A stretch of DNA of 46,006 nucleotides, taken from assembly GCA_944387445.1 (NCBI GenBank), contig CALXEX010000015.1, positions 1-46,006 of the forward strand, written 5' to 3'. Position numbers and translations under genes: made by a program. Within the stretch, counting starts at the first letter, position 1. Each line of letters opens with the position of its first letter. This DNA is from an uncultured Clostridia bacterium. GTDB lineage: Bacteria; Bacillota; Clostridia; TANB77; CAG-508. The notes beneath the pieces were generated by a model, which worked only from the letters and a program-made list of their open reading frames with translations, made no database searches and was not told where the DNA came from. Shown here one piece after another: positions 1 to 8,226 of the stretch.

Positions 1-2
1 AT

Positions 3-947
3 CATGATTATATGGCATTAAAAAAGAAGTTATTACATTTAGAAAATATGCATATGTATGATATATATGTAAATCCATTTACAAAAAGTGAAGACAAAAT
101 ACCATATGAAGAAGCTAAAAAAATTGTAAAATCTGCATTAGCTATATTAGGAAAAGAATATGGAGATATGCTAGAACATGCTTTTGAAAATCATTGGATA
201 GATGTGTATGAAAAACCTAATAAACAAACAGGTGGATATAACATGGGAATTCATGCGCCACATCCATTTATTTTGATGAACTATGTTGGTGATGAATATG
301 ATGTTAGAACTATTGCTCATGAATTAGGACATAGTATGCATACATATTATGCAAATAAAAATCAAAATATTTTTGATGCAGATTATACCATTATGGTAGG
401 TGAAGTAGCATCAACGGTGAATGAAATTTTACTAACAGAATATCAACTTCAAAACGAAACAGACAAAACGAAAAAGGCAGAAATCATATATGAATTATTA
501 GAATTAATTAGAGGAACTTTCTATGCACAGGCTATGTTTGCTGAATTTGAAACAGAAGTCCATGAGAAAATAGAAAACGGAAAAATGGTATCTGCAGAAG
601 ATTTGAATATGATTTATTATGATTTAAATCAAAAATATATGGGAAAGGCTGTCACAATAGAAGATAATACTAAATATGGTTGGTCTAGAATTCCACATTT
701 TTATAGAGATTTTTATGTGTATAAATATGCAACGGGCATATCATCTGCTATTTGTATTGCTACAAAAATATTGAATAAAGAAGAGGGATATGTAGAAAAA
801 TATATAAATATGTTAAGTCAAGGATGCACAAGAAAATCTATTGATCTTTTAAAAATGGTGGATGTAGATTTAGAAGATATACACACATATGATAGCATTG
901 TTCAATTTTATAGAAATAAAATAGAAGAATTGGAGAGTTTAACATAA
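3..947 (+). CDS. pepF: Oligoendopeptidase F (M3 family), C-terminal part
   Basis: This is a zinc metallopeptidase of family M3B, a cytoplasmic enzyme that cuts short peptides. The frame is open to the window edge, so only the last ~315 of about 600 residues are present; the ATG at position 12 is an internal Met (the frame reads H-D-Y-M-A-L-K before it). The zinc site HELGH is encoded at 318-332, followed by the GEVAST segment whose Glu is the usual third zinc ligand. The C-terminal 'YKYATGISSA' segment is also typical of PepF. The next gene starts 14 bases after the stop. The identity is well supported; the N-terminal domain cannot be judged. Confidence 0.93.
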   Translation, partial: HDYMALKKKLLHLENMHMYDIYVNPFTKSEDKIPYEEAKKIVKSALAILGKEYGDMLEHAFENHWIDVYEKPNKQTGGYNMGIHAPHPFILMNYVGDEYDVRTIAHELGHSMHTYYANKNQNIFDADYTIMVGEVASTVNEILLTEYQLQNETDKTKKAEIIYELLELIRGTFYAQAMFAEFETEVHEKIENGKMVSAEDLNMIYYDLNQKYMGKAVTIEDNTKYGWSRIPHFYRDFYVYKYATGISSAICIATKILNKEEGYVEKYINMLSQGCTRKSIDLLKMVDVDLEDIHTYDSIVQFYRNKIEELESLT

Positions 948-961
948 GAAAGGACTAATAT

Positions 962-1915
962 ATGAAAGAAAAAAAGCTAAAAAAAGAAAAAATAATAGAA
1001 GAAAAAGGGATAGATAAAAAAGACAATAAAACAATTACAGAAGAAGGTAATATAGAAACAAACAAAGAAATAGAGCACAAAGAAAAGAAAAAAAGAACAA
1101 TCAATGGAATTAGTATATGGAGAATTTTAGCATATTTCATTATATATAGTGTTATTGGATATATTGTAGAAACTATATATGGAATCATTACAAAAGGTGT
1201 ATGGGAAAGTCGACAAAGCTTTTTATATGGCCCATTTTGTGGAATTTATGGATTAGGAGCGGTTGTGATGATTGTATGTTTACACAAGTTTCCTAAAAAG
1301 TTTAATACTCTATTTATTGGTGGTTTTATAGTAGGTTCAGTTATAGAATATGTGGTTAGCCTTGTAGGAGAAATGGTATTAGGCGTTAAATGGTGGGATT
1401 ATTCAGGAATGCCTCTAAATCTAAATGGAAGAATATGTGTATACTTTTCTGTTTTCTGGGGATTCTTAGGACTTTATTTAATTGCTTCTCTAAATCCGAA
1501 AGTAGATAGAATCATCAGCTGGATAAAGAGCAAATTTAAAACATATAAAGGACTAAAAACTTGTGTCATAACCGTATTTACACTATTAATGATAGATTGT
1601 ATAGCAACTGGGTTTGCAATTGAATTCTTTTTGGTAAGAATGATTGCAAAAAATGATATTCCTGTTGCTAATAACGAGGCTGTAGTTGAGCAATATGATA
1701 AGATATATGGGAATGAAAAACTATCAAAATTTATTTATGAATTTTGGGGAGATAAGAAAATGATAAGAACATTTCCTAATTTAAAGATAAATGATAAAGA
1801 TGGAAATATTGTTTATATGGATAGTTTGCTAGATATACAGCCATATTATGTAAAAGTACATGATAAAAATAATAAAAACAATGAAGAAGTAGAAGCAGAC
1901 ATAAAAGAAGAATAA
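962..1915 (+). CDS. CmpB-like putative ABC transporter membrane protein (PF06541 type)
   Basis: A 317-residue membrane protein. Residues 1-45 are a highly charged Lys/Glu-rich cytoplasmic tail. They are followed by about five hydrophobic segments carrying the family's signature stretches, such as IGYIVETIYG, SFLYGPFCGIYGLG and WWDYSG. These match the family annotated as putative ABC-transporter type IV (ABC_trans_CmpB), whose real function is poorly known. The C-terminal ~90 residues are hydrophilic. The start has an AAAGGA ribosome site and lies 14 bases after the pepF stop, so the two may be co-transcribed. No ATPase gene is nearby, so a transport role is only a family label. Confidence 0.8.
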   Translation: MKEKKLKKEKIIEEKGIDKKDNKTITEEGNIETNKEIEHKEKKKRTINGISIWRILAYFIIYSVIGYIVETIYGIITKGVWESRQSFLYGPFCGIYGLGAVVMIVCLHKFPKKFNTLFIGGFIVGSVIEYVVSLVGEMVLGVKWWDYSGMPLNLNGRICVYFSVFWGFLGLYLIASLNPKVDRIISWIKSKFKTYKGLKTCVITVFTLLMIDCIATGFAIEFFLVRMIAKNDIPVANNEAVVEQYDKIYGNEKLSKFIYEFWGDKKMIRTFPNLKINDKDGNIVYMDSLLDIQPYYVKVHDKNNKNNEEVEADIKEE

Positions 1916-1952
1916 ATAAAATTGTATTCTTTAATATTGTAATTTAGAAAAT

Positions 1953-1990
1953 TACCATTGCTAAAATCTTTTAGCAATGGTATAATATTT
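1953..1990 (+). terminator. Intrinsic terminator after the CmpB-like gene
   Basis: A perfect inverted repeat (ACCATTGCTAAAA against TTTTAGCAATGGT) forms a ~12-bp stem with a very short loop and is followed by a T-rich stretch. It separates the CmpB-like gene from the surface protein gene. Confidence 0.7.
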
Positions 1991-2062
1991 TTGTAGATGA
2001 TGAAAGAATTTATAAAATTCTGAAAATATATTTTGAAGTGTAAGTCTAAAGGAGGAGTCAAA

Positions 2063-5000
2063 ATGAATCGTAGAATAAAAAAATTATTAGTACTTTTACT
2101 AATTATAGTTATGCTTTTGCCGATTAGTTTACCAGTCGTATCTAAAGCAGTTGATACAGAAACATCATCAACTTCAGAAGAAGTGTATCCAATAAATGTA
2201 GAATTAAAAAGAGATGAAACAAATCCAAACTTAATTCATATAACAGCAACAAGTACAGAAAGTAACATTATAGCATTAAAATATGTACATCAATATATCG
2301 ATACAGATAATGCTTCTTATTTTGAAGAAGAGCATGAAGATATTTATACGTTTGACATCACACCAGCAAAAATGATTGAAGAAACGTTTGAACTAGAAGG
2401 TTATGGAAGTTATACAGTTTATGCAAAAGATGCAAATGGAAATGGATTTTTAGCGAGATTGACAGTTAATGATCCAAATGATATGCCACAAATTACACTA
2501 ACGAAAGATCAAGAAAATCCATTAATTTTAAATATTGATGTTACAAGTAATAAAAATACGATTACAAAATTAAAGATTGCGAAAAAAGAAAATATACATG
2601 ATATGATTGATTTTAGTACACAAGGAACAGATATAGAATTTATGGAAAGCAGTCATGTGTCTGTAAGATATACAGAGATTACAGAAGAAGGATTATATGT
2701 GGTTTATGCAGAAGATAACAAAGGAAACAAAACAACAAATCAAATTTATTTAGCAGAACAAGATACTCCAATTTCGGTAGAAATTACAGATGGAACAAAT
2801 CCAAGAGAGGTTAATTTACATATAACAAATCCTATTTGTAATATTGTATCTGTAAAAGTAGCTAAAAGCTCAGAAATAACAGATTTTAGTGATTTTGAAT
2901 CTATAGAAGGTTTACCAATTACAGAAGGACAAACCGTTGATGTAACTTATACAGCAGAAGAAGATGATTCTTATGTATTTTATATAGAAGATGAAGCTGG
3001 TAATAAAGTAATGACACACAAAAGGATTACAACAGAAGAAAATACAATGCAAATAATGATTGAACAAGATGAAAATGCTCCTGGCAATTTGACGATTACG
3101 GCTACAGATAAAATATGCAATATTGTTGAAATGAAAGTAGCCATAGGAGATAATATTGATTTAAAATATTTTGAAAATAATGGAGAAAATATTTCAATAG
3201 AGCCAGGTAAAGAAGTGGTTGCAAAGTATACAGTTCAAGAAAATTGTACAATTAATGTATTTATTAGAGATGAACAAGGATATACTTATATCTATTCAAG
3301 AAATCTAATAGGAATTAATAATCCTGAGCCTGAACCAAGTCAGGCACCAACCATTGTATTAACACAAAATACAGATAATCCAAAACAAATTGATGTTACT
3401 GTTCGAGGAGATCGTTCTAATATTGATGAAGTAAAATGGGCAACAGGAGAACAAGATGTAGCATATTTTGCAACAAATGGAACTCGAATTGGACAAGATA
3501 AAGTAGGAGTAGCAATACATACAGAATTTATGATTCAGGCTATTGGAACGTATACAGTATATGCAAAAGATGATGCTGGAAATGAAGCTGTAGAAACAAT
3601 AGAAATTACCAATATAGATGAAACACCACCAGCTGAAGAAGATACAATTCCACCAGAAGTAAGTCAAGTTGAAAATAATGGTATATATAATCATTCTGTT
3701 ACACCTGTTATTGTTGATGAACATCTATCAGAAATCTATCTAACCAAAGATGGATTAGATGTAGATAATTATCAAAATGGAGATACGATTGAAGATGAAG
3801 GTGAATATGTTTTAAATGCAGTAGATGAGGCTGGAAATGAAGTAGTGGTTAAATTTATAATTGATAAGACGGCACCTGAAATAGCAATTCAGCAAGAAAA
3901 TACAGATAATGAAAATGTAGAAGTATCTATGACATTTATCGATAATCTTACAAATATTAAAAAGGTAAAAGTTGCAAAAGGAGAACAAGCAATTGACTAT
4001 TTCGAAAATAGTGGGCAAGAATTGATTCTTGAAAAAGAAGATAATTCTGCAATAGCACTTATCAATGTTATGGAAAATGGAATATATACGGTATATGTTG
4101 AAGATGAAGCTGGAAATGCTAAAATCGAGACATTTGAAGTAACAACGATCACAGAAGAACCGGAAATTGATGATACAACACCTCCAACCATTCAAATTAC
4201 GAGAGAAAGTGTTAATGAAAATGAATCTATAAAAGTAACTATTCATGTAACAGACACAGAATCTCAAATTGCATCAATCAAAATAGCAAATGGAGAACAA
4301 TCTATTGATTATTTTGAAAATGGAGGAACTTCACTTACAATGCTAACAGATGATAAATCAGCAGAATCAGCAGTCATGATTACAGAAAATGGAACATATA
4401 CGATTTATGCTGAAGATGAACAAGGAAACAAAACAGTAGAAGTGGTTACTATCACAGAAATTGCTACACCAGAACCAACTCCAGAGCCAGATCCGGATCC
4501 AGAACCAACTCCTGAACCAGATCCAGAGCCAAACCCAGATCCAGAACCTGATGATACAACACCACCTATTATTACAGGTGTAAAAGATGGAGTAACATAT
4601 GGAAATGAAGTAACACCTAGAGTAGAAGATGAAAATCTAGCTAGTGTAACATTAACAAGAAATGGAAATGTGGTAGAAAATTATCAAAATGGAGATACAA
4701 TTTCTGAAAATGGTACATATGTATTAGTAGCAGTAGATGAAGCAGGAAATCAAACAACTGTAGAATTTGTGATAGATATCAAAGAAGATGATGATAACAA
4801 CAATAACACAAATACGAACACGAATACCAATACAAACACTAACACAAACACGAATACGAATACAAACACCAACACAAATACCAATACAAACACTAACACT
4901 AACACAAATACAAATGCTAATACGAATACAAACACAAATAATAACACAAACACAGATAGTGCAACCAATACAGACAATAGTGATCATACAAATTCAGATG

Positions 5001-5212
5001 ATAATAGCAATTCCGGAAACAATAACAATGTAGGCAATAATTCAGATAATACGCAAAGAAATACAATCAATTCTTCAGATAAAAATAATATATCAACCAG
5101 TAATTCAAAATTGCCTTACACAGGACTTGGAAATATATTAATCATTGGTATTATCATTACAAGTGGTGTTGCTATATTTACATATGTAAAATATAGAAAA
5201 TATAAAATATAA
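2063..5212 (+). CDS. LPXTG-anchored cell-surface protein with repeated Ig-like domains
   Basis: A 1049-residue secreted protein predicted to be attached to the cell wall by sortase. I start it at ATG 2063 because GGAGG lies at 2051-2055; an in-frame ATG at 2033 has no such site. A Lys/Arg-rich N-terminus and hydrophobic stretch form a signal peptide (residues 1-32). The body holds about seven or eight repeated beta-rich modules of ~90 residues, most ending in '(V/I)YAEDEAGN'-like strands, as in bacterial Ig-like surface repeats. A Pro-Glu/Asp-Pro linker (about 803-833) and an Asn-Thr repeat (about 912-963) act as wall-spanning spacers. LPYTG at about residue 1017, a hydrophobic helix and a Lys/Arg tail form the sorting signal. 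No sortase gene is in the window. The ligand is unknown. Confidence 0.9.
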   Translation: MNRRIKKLLVLLLIIVMLLPISLPVVSKAVDTETSSTSEEVYPINVELKRDETNPNLIHITATSTESNIIALKYVHQYIDTDNASYFEEEHEDIYTFDITPAKMIEETFELEGYGSYTVYAKDANGNGFLARLTVNDPNDMPQITLTKDQENPLILNIDVTSNKNTITKLKIAKKENIHDMIDFSTQGTDIEFMESSHVSVRYTEITEEGLYVVYAEDNKGNKTTNQIYLAEQDTPISVEITDGTNPREVNLHITNPICNIVSVKVAKSSEITDFSDFESIEGLPITEGQTVDVTYTAEEDDSYVFYIEDEAGNKVMTHKRITTEENTMQIMIEQDENAPGNLTITATDKICNIVEMKVAIGDNIDLKYFENNGENISIEPGKEVVAKYTVQENCTINVFIRDEQGYTYIYSRNLIGINNPEPEPSQAPTIVLTQNTDNPKQIDVTVRGDRSNIDEVKWATGEQDVAYFATNGTRIGQDKVGVAIHTEFMIQAIGTYTVYAKDDAGNEAVETIEITNIDETPPAEEDTIPPEVSQVENNGIYNHSVTPVIVDEHLSEIYLTKDGLDVDNYQNGDTIEDEGEYVLNAVDEAGNEVVVKFIIDKTAPEIAIQQENTDNENVEVSMTFIDNLTNIKKVKVAKGEQAIDYFENSGQELILEKEDNSAIALINVMENGIYTVYVEDEAGNAKIETFEVTTITEEPEIDDTTPPTIQITRESVNENESIKVTIHVTDTESQIASIKIANGEQSIDYFENGGTSLTMLTDDKSAESAVMITENGTYTIYAEDEQGNKTVEVVTITEIATPEPTPEPDPDPEPTPEPDPEPNPDPEPDDTTPPIITGVKDGVTYGNEVTPRVEDENLASVTLTRNGNVVENYQNGDTISENGTYVLVAVDEAGNQTTVEFVIDIKEDDDNNNNTNTNTNTNTNTNTNTNTNTNTNTNTNTNTNTNTNTNANTNTNTNNNTNTDSATNTDNSDHTNSDDNSNSGNNNNVGNNSDNTQRNTINSSDKNNISTSNSKLPYTGLGNILIIGIIITSGVAIFTYVKYRKYKI
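4796..4960 (+). repeat. Asn-Thr codon repeat inside the surface protein
   Basis: About 25 consecutive Asn-Thr dipeptide units. The codons are mixed (AAC/AAT for Asn; ACA/ACG/ACC/ACT for Thr), so the protein repeat is near perfect while the DNA repeat is interrupted. It probably forms an extended wall-spanning linker just before the LPYTG anchor. Confidence 0.85.
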
Positions 5213-5226
5213 GATATAAAGTACAG

Positions 5227-5282
5227 AGAAAAAGTTTGAATGAAAACAATATATGTTTTTCTATTCGAATTTTTTCTTTTTT
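5227..5282 (+). terminator. Intrinsic terminator after the surface protein gene
   Basis: A ~15-bp stem (AGAAAAAGTTTGAAT against ATTCGAATTTTTTCT, with two G-U pairs) has an inner GAAAAC/GTTTTT pairing and runs into a T tract. Confidence 0.75.
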
Positions 5283-5364
5283 ATATGAAAGGACATAACA
5301 TATAAGAAAACGGTGTATATTGTTTGTTACTTATATAATGGAATAATAACTAGGAGGAGATAAT

Positions 5365-5895
5365 ATGGGATTGTTTGGAAACAAAGAAAGTGTAAAAAGA
5401 AAGAAAAGTTTAGTGATTTATTTTTCAAGAGCAGATGAAAATTATGCAGTTGGAAATATCAAAAAAGGAAATACAGAGGTCATTGCAGAATATATACAAG
5501 AGTTAACAGGAGCAGATTTATTTAAGGTAGAACCAGTAAAGCCATATTCTAAAAATTATAAAGTATGTTGTGATGAAGCTCTAGAAGAAAAAAGACAAAA
5601 TGCAAGACCAGAGTTAAAAAGATATTTGGAAGATATATCTGAATATGAAGTCATCTATATAGGGTCACCAATTTATTGGGGGACTATGCCAATGAGTATG
5701 TTTACACAATTAGAAAAATTAGATTTCACAGGAAAAATTATAAAAATATTTACAACGCATGAAGGTTCAGGATTGGGAACAGTTGTAGCAGATGTCAAAA
5801 AGATATGTAAAGGTGCAACTATATTAGATAGTTTAGCAATTCAAGGAAGTATGGTATATGATGCAAAAGGTAGAGTGCAGGATTGGATAAAATAA
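5365..5895 (+). CDS. Flavodoxin family protein
   Basis: A 176-residue flavodoxin-fold protein, expected to bind FMN and act in cytoplasmic electron transfer or as an NAD(P)H-dependent oxidoreductase partner. The N-terminal strand 'VIYFSRADENYAVG' followed by 'GNTEVIAEYI' forms the phosphate-binding region with an insertion typical of the Flavodoxin_4-like group. 'IYIGSPIYWGTMPM' is the second FMN loop. The start has AGGAGGAG about 7 bases upstream. It is a single gene between two terminators, so its redox partner is not shown by context; a role near the hydrogenase 6 kb away would be speculation. Confidence 0.88.
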   Translation: MGLFGNKESVKRKKSLVIYFSRADENYAVGNIKKGNTEVIAEYIQELTGADLFKVEPVKPYSKNYKVCCDEALEEKRQNARPELKRYLEDISEYEVIYIGSPIYWGTMPMSMFTQLEKLDFTGKIIKIFTTHEGSGLGTVVADVKKICKGATILDSLAIQGSMVYDAKGRVQDWIK

Positions 5896-5916
5896 AGAAA
5901 TAGAGTAGTGTTTTTT

Positions 5917-5948
5917 AGTATGCATAAAAAATTATGCATACTTTTTTA
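5917..5948 (+). terminator. Intrinsic terminator after the flavodoxin gene
   Basis: A perfect 11-bp stem (AGTATGCATAA / TTATGCATACT) with an AAAA loop is followed by six T's. Confidence 0.88.
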
Positions 5949-5986
5949 ATTTTATAAAAATATATTTAAAAAATCTTTACAAAATG

Positions 5987-6015
5987 TTAACAAATGAATT
6001 CTTTTCTTATATAAT
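5987..6015 (+). promoter_or_regulatory. Sigma-A-type promoter for the pilin-like protein gene
   Basis: TTAACA (-35) and a perfect TATAAT (-10) are separated by 17 bases, ending 41 bases before the start codon. Confidence 0.75.
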
Positions 6016-6056
6016 CTAGATGTAAATATATATAAAGTAAGGGGGAAAATAAATAT

Positions 6057-7316
6057 ATGAAAAATCAAAAAAAGAAAAGTATAAAAGGAATTGCTTTGAT
6101 TGTGTGGATAATCACCATTATTATATTACTCATAGTTGTGGGAATAACAATAGTAGTATTGATTAAATCCAATAAAACCTTGAATAATGATATAGAAACA
6201 AGTGAAGAAAAAGAACTAAGAGGAACACGAACATTATTAGAAATGTATAAAAATGCGGAAAATTGTGAAACAGTGGATTGTACAGATGAAACGCATTTGC
6301 ATATAGGAGACTATGTGGAGGGATATTTACCGGATAATATGGATGCAGAGGTAGAAGTAGGAAAAGAAGAAACAGGATACGAGGAAGAAAATGGAGAAAA
6401 ACAAAAATATGAAGTAGAAGAAAATATGACATGGAGAGTACTCGGACTAAGTGAAGATGAAAATCATATTTTATTAACAAGTGAAAACCCAATGAGAAAA
6501 ACAGTAATAGAAGATGAAAATCCATACTTAATATTACAAGGTGCAGAAGCCTATATATATTGTGAGGATACATTAGATAAAATTTGTAGTATCTATGATA
6601 ATACAGAATTAGCGGATGAAGTAAGAAGTATAAAAATAGAAGATATTAATAGAGTATTAGGCGTAGAACTAGGAACAGATGAAGATGGAAATGAAATAGT
6701 ATATCAAAAAGATGAGTCAGAAAAAACAAATATAGATGAAAACGGAACATTGGGTGAAATATATGAATATAAAGAAGGAGATTATGCTCCAGAAAATTAT
6801 GTAATTGACATGGCAAAAAAAGAAGGAAAAACGATTGTAGGAATTACGGAAAAAAAGGTAGGAGATACAATTAAAGGAACAGCATATTATTATGATTATT
6901 ATACAAACAGTCAATTTAATATAAGTCAAAAAGCATATGACATGTTATTTCAAGGTACAACAGGAGAAGAAAATTGCTCAAAGGCATATTGGTTAGCTTC
7001 ACCTAGCACTACTGCTGATTCATATGTACAATATAGTGTAGGATTTGTTGGTGATAATGTTGTTGGAGATCCTTCTATTTATACTGGACTTGAAATGTTT
7101 AATTCATTTGGAGAGTGGAATGCATTTAGTTTGGCGGTTCGTCCTGTTATTTCTTTAAAATCTGATGTTACAGAAAAGGAGATAAGAAAAGCAGAAAATC
7201 AAAATCCAACAGTAGATGAATGGACATATATAAATACAGAAGATATGGCTGAAGGAACTATAGAAGGAGAAGAAGGTCAAATAAAAGTCCAACTACATGA
7301 CTTAATTATACCATAG
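6057..7316 (+). CDS. Pilin-like membrane-anchored protein with DUF6273-like C-terminal domain
   Basis: A 419-residue protein of unknown function. The N-terminus (residues 1-36) is a short Lys-rich segment, 'KGIALIVWII' and a long hydrophobic helix. This resembles the prepilin (N-methylation) signals of clostridial pseudopilins, with a possible cut after the Gly before 'IALI', but the usual Glu at position 5 of the mature protein is absent. The middle is very acidic (Glu-rich) and contains a CETVDC pair. The C-terminal third carries 'YWLASPSTT...AVRPVISL', which resembles the DUF6273 pattern found in clostridial surface proteins. No pilus assembly genes are nearby. Base use changes around 6990-7150, where thymine rises compared with the adenine-rich flanks. 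Confidence 0.6.
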   Translation: MKNQKKKSIKGIALIVWIITIIILLIVVGITIVVLIKSNKTLNNDIETSEEKELRGTRTLLEMYKNAENCETVDCTDETHLHIGDYVEGYLPDNMDAEVEVGKEETGYEEENGEKQKYEVEENMTWRVLGLSEDENHILLTSENPMRKTVIEDENPYLILQGAEAYIYCEDTLDKICSIYDNTELADEVRSIKIEDINRVLGVELGTDEDGNEIVYQKDESEKTNIDENGTLGEIYEYKEGDYAPENYVIDMAKKEGKTIVGITEKKVGDTIKGTAYYYDYYTNSQFNISQKAYDMLFQGTTGEENCSKAYWLASPSTTADSYVQYSVGFVGDNVVGDPSIYTGLEMFNSFGEWNAFSLAVRPVISLKSDVTEKEIRKAENQNPTVDEWTYINTEDMAEGTIEGEEGQIKVQLHDLIIP

Positions 7317-7335
7317 GATTATCAAATTTTAATTA

Positions 7336-7374
7336 ATAAAATCGAATCAACGTAGCAAATTTGATTGATTTTAT
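7336..7374 (+). terminator. Hairpin after the pilin-like gene
   Basis: ATAAAATCGAATCAA pairs with TTGATTGATTTTAT apart from one bulged base. There is no clear T tract after it, so terminator activity is uncertain. Confidence 0.4.
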
Positions 7375-7404
7375 AAACTTATTATGCGAGGAGGATAAAT
7401 AAGA

Positions 7405-7998
7405 ATGAAATATTTCATTTTTGATTTAGGAGGGGTACTCTCTGTACCAATGGATATAAAGGGATTATACAACCAAATAGAATGGAAGATAAATTATGAT
7501 GAGTTTGTGGAAAAATTTAATTTTAGTAAAGAAACAGAAAAAGCACATAAAGGAGAATTAAAAACTAAAGAATTTTTTGAATATTTAAAACAATATATGA
7601 ACGAAGATGTGACTTTATCCGAGTTTAAAGATATGTATATAAATAACAATATATTTTTTCAAGATACAATTCAAATAATAAAATATTTAAAAAAATTAGA
7701 ATATATGGTATGTTTGTTATCAAATTTAAAAGAAATTGATTATGAAAAATTTTTGCAAAATTTTGATACATCTATATTTGATGAAATGTTTTTATCTTAT
7801 AAGTTAGGTATGTTAAAACCAGATGATAATATTTATCAATATGTAATAGATAAACTTAAAGCAAGCCCAGAAGATATTTACTTTTTTGATGATAACAAAG
7901 AAAATGTTGATAGTGCTATTAGGAATGGTATACAAGCATATCAGGTAACCGGACTAAATATAAAAGAAAAGATATCTGAAATATTAGAAAGTTTCTAA
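7405..7998 (+). CDS. HAD-superfamily hydrolase (subfamily IA-like)
   Basis: A 197-residue cytoplasmic phosphatase-like protein. Motif I is FDLGGVL (nucleophile Asp7; the second motif-I Asp is replaced by Gly, as in YihX-type members). Motif II is 'LLSNLKE', motif III the Lys in 'KLGMLKPD', and motif IV 'FFDDNKENVDSA'. All four active-site motifs are present and the length is normal for the group, so the protein should be functional. Substrates of this group are usually sugar phosphates or nucleotides and cannot be told from sequence. The ribosome site is GAGGAGG, about 9 bases before the ATG. It is followed by a strong terminator, so it is probably a single-gene transcript. Confidence 0.85.
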   Translation: MKYFIFDLGGVLSVPMDIKGLYNQIEWKINYDEFVEKFNFSKETEKAHKGELKTKEFFEYLKQYMNEDVTLSEFKDMYINNNIFFQDTIQIIKYLKKLEYMVCLLSNLKEIDYEKFLQNFDTSIFDEMFLSYKLGMLKPDDNIYQYVIDKLKASPEDIYFFDDNKENVDSAIRNGIQAYQVTGLNIKEKISEILESF

Positions 7999-8012
7999 TT
8001 GTTAGTGAAATG

Positions 8013-8060
8013 AAAGAATTCAAATTATTATTTAAAATTGATAATTTGAATTCTTTTTTT
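8013..8060 (+). terminator. Intrinsic terminator after the HAD gene
   Basis: A perfect 16-bp stem (AAAGAATTCAAATTAT / ATAATTTGAATTCTTT) runs straight into a T tract. Confidence 0.92.
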
Positions 8061-8090
8061 GCTTGCCGTTATGTAATATCTACTTATTTA

Positions 8091-8119
8091 TTGTTTTTTA
8101 ACATAAAATATGATATAAA
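8091..8119 (+). promoter_or_regulatory. Promoter for rhuM-uvrB
   Basis: TTGTTT and TATAAA boxes have a 17-base spacer, about 60 bases before rhuM. No terminator lies between rhuM and uvrB, so this is probably the original uvrB promoter now serving both genes. Confidence 0.55.
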
Positions 8120-8166
8120 TAATATGTTAATTTGATTAGCAAAATAGAAGATATAAATAAAATTAC

Positions 8167-8226
8167 AAGGAGGAAAGCATGTTTAAATTGCATTCAGAAT
8201 ATAAGCCAACAGAAGACCAACCACAA
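8167..8226 (+). repeat. Upstream copy of the uvrB translation start region
   Basis: This segment contains AGGAGGAAAGC, the ATG and about 16 codons. It is nearly the same as 9205-9264 at the real uvrB start. Over the first 48 coding bases I count five differences, two of them silent third-position changes. The encoded peptide [16 protein letters not shown] differs from uvrB's [16 protein letters not shown] at two positions. Confidence 0.93.

Noticed and set aside
4796-4960. Possible CRISPR-like or tandem-repeat array
   Set aside because: The periodicity is 6 bases and the repeat lies inside the reading frame of the surface protein, with no spacers.
4724-5033. Several long frames on both strands over the Asn-Thr tract of the surface protein
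   Set aside because: They are shadows of the Asn/Thr repeat; they have no ribosome site and show only the low-complexity Val/Cys or Gln/Thr pattern expected from reading the repeat in other frames.
6990-7150. Diversity-generating retroelement target region
   Set aside because: No reverse transcriptase, template repeat or accessory gene is in the window; the base-composition shift alone is not enough.
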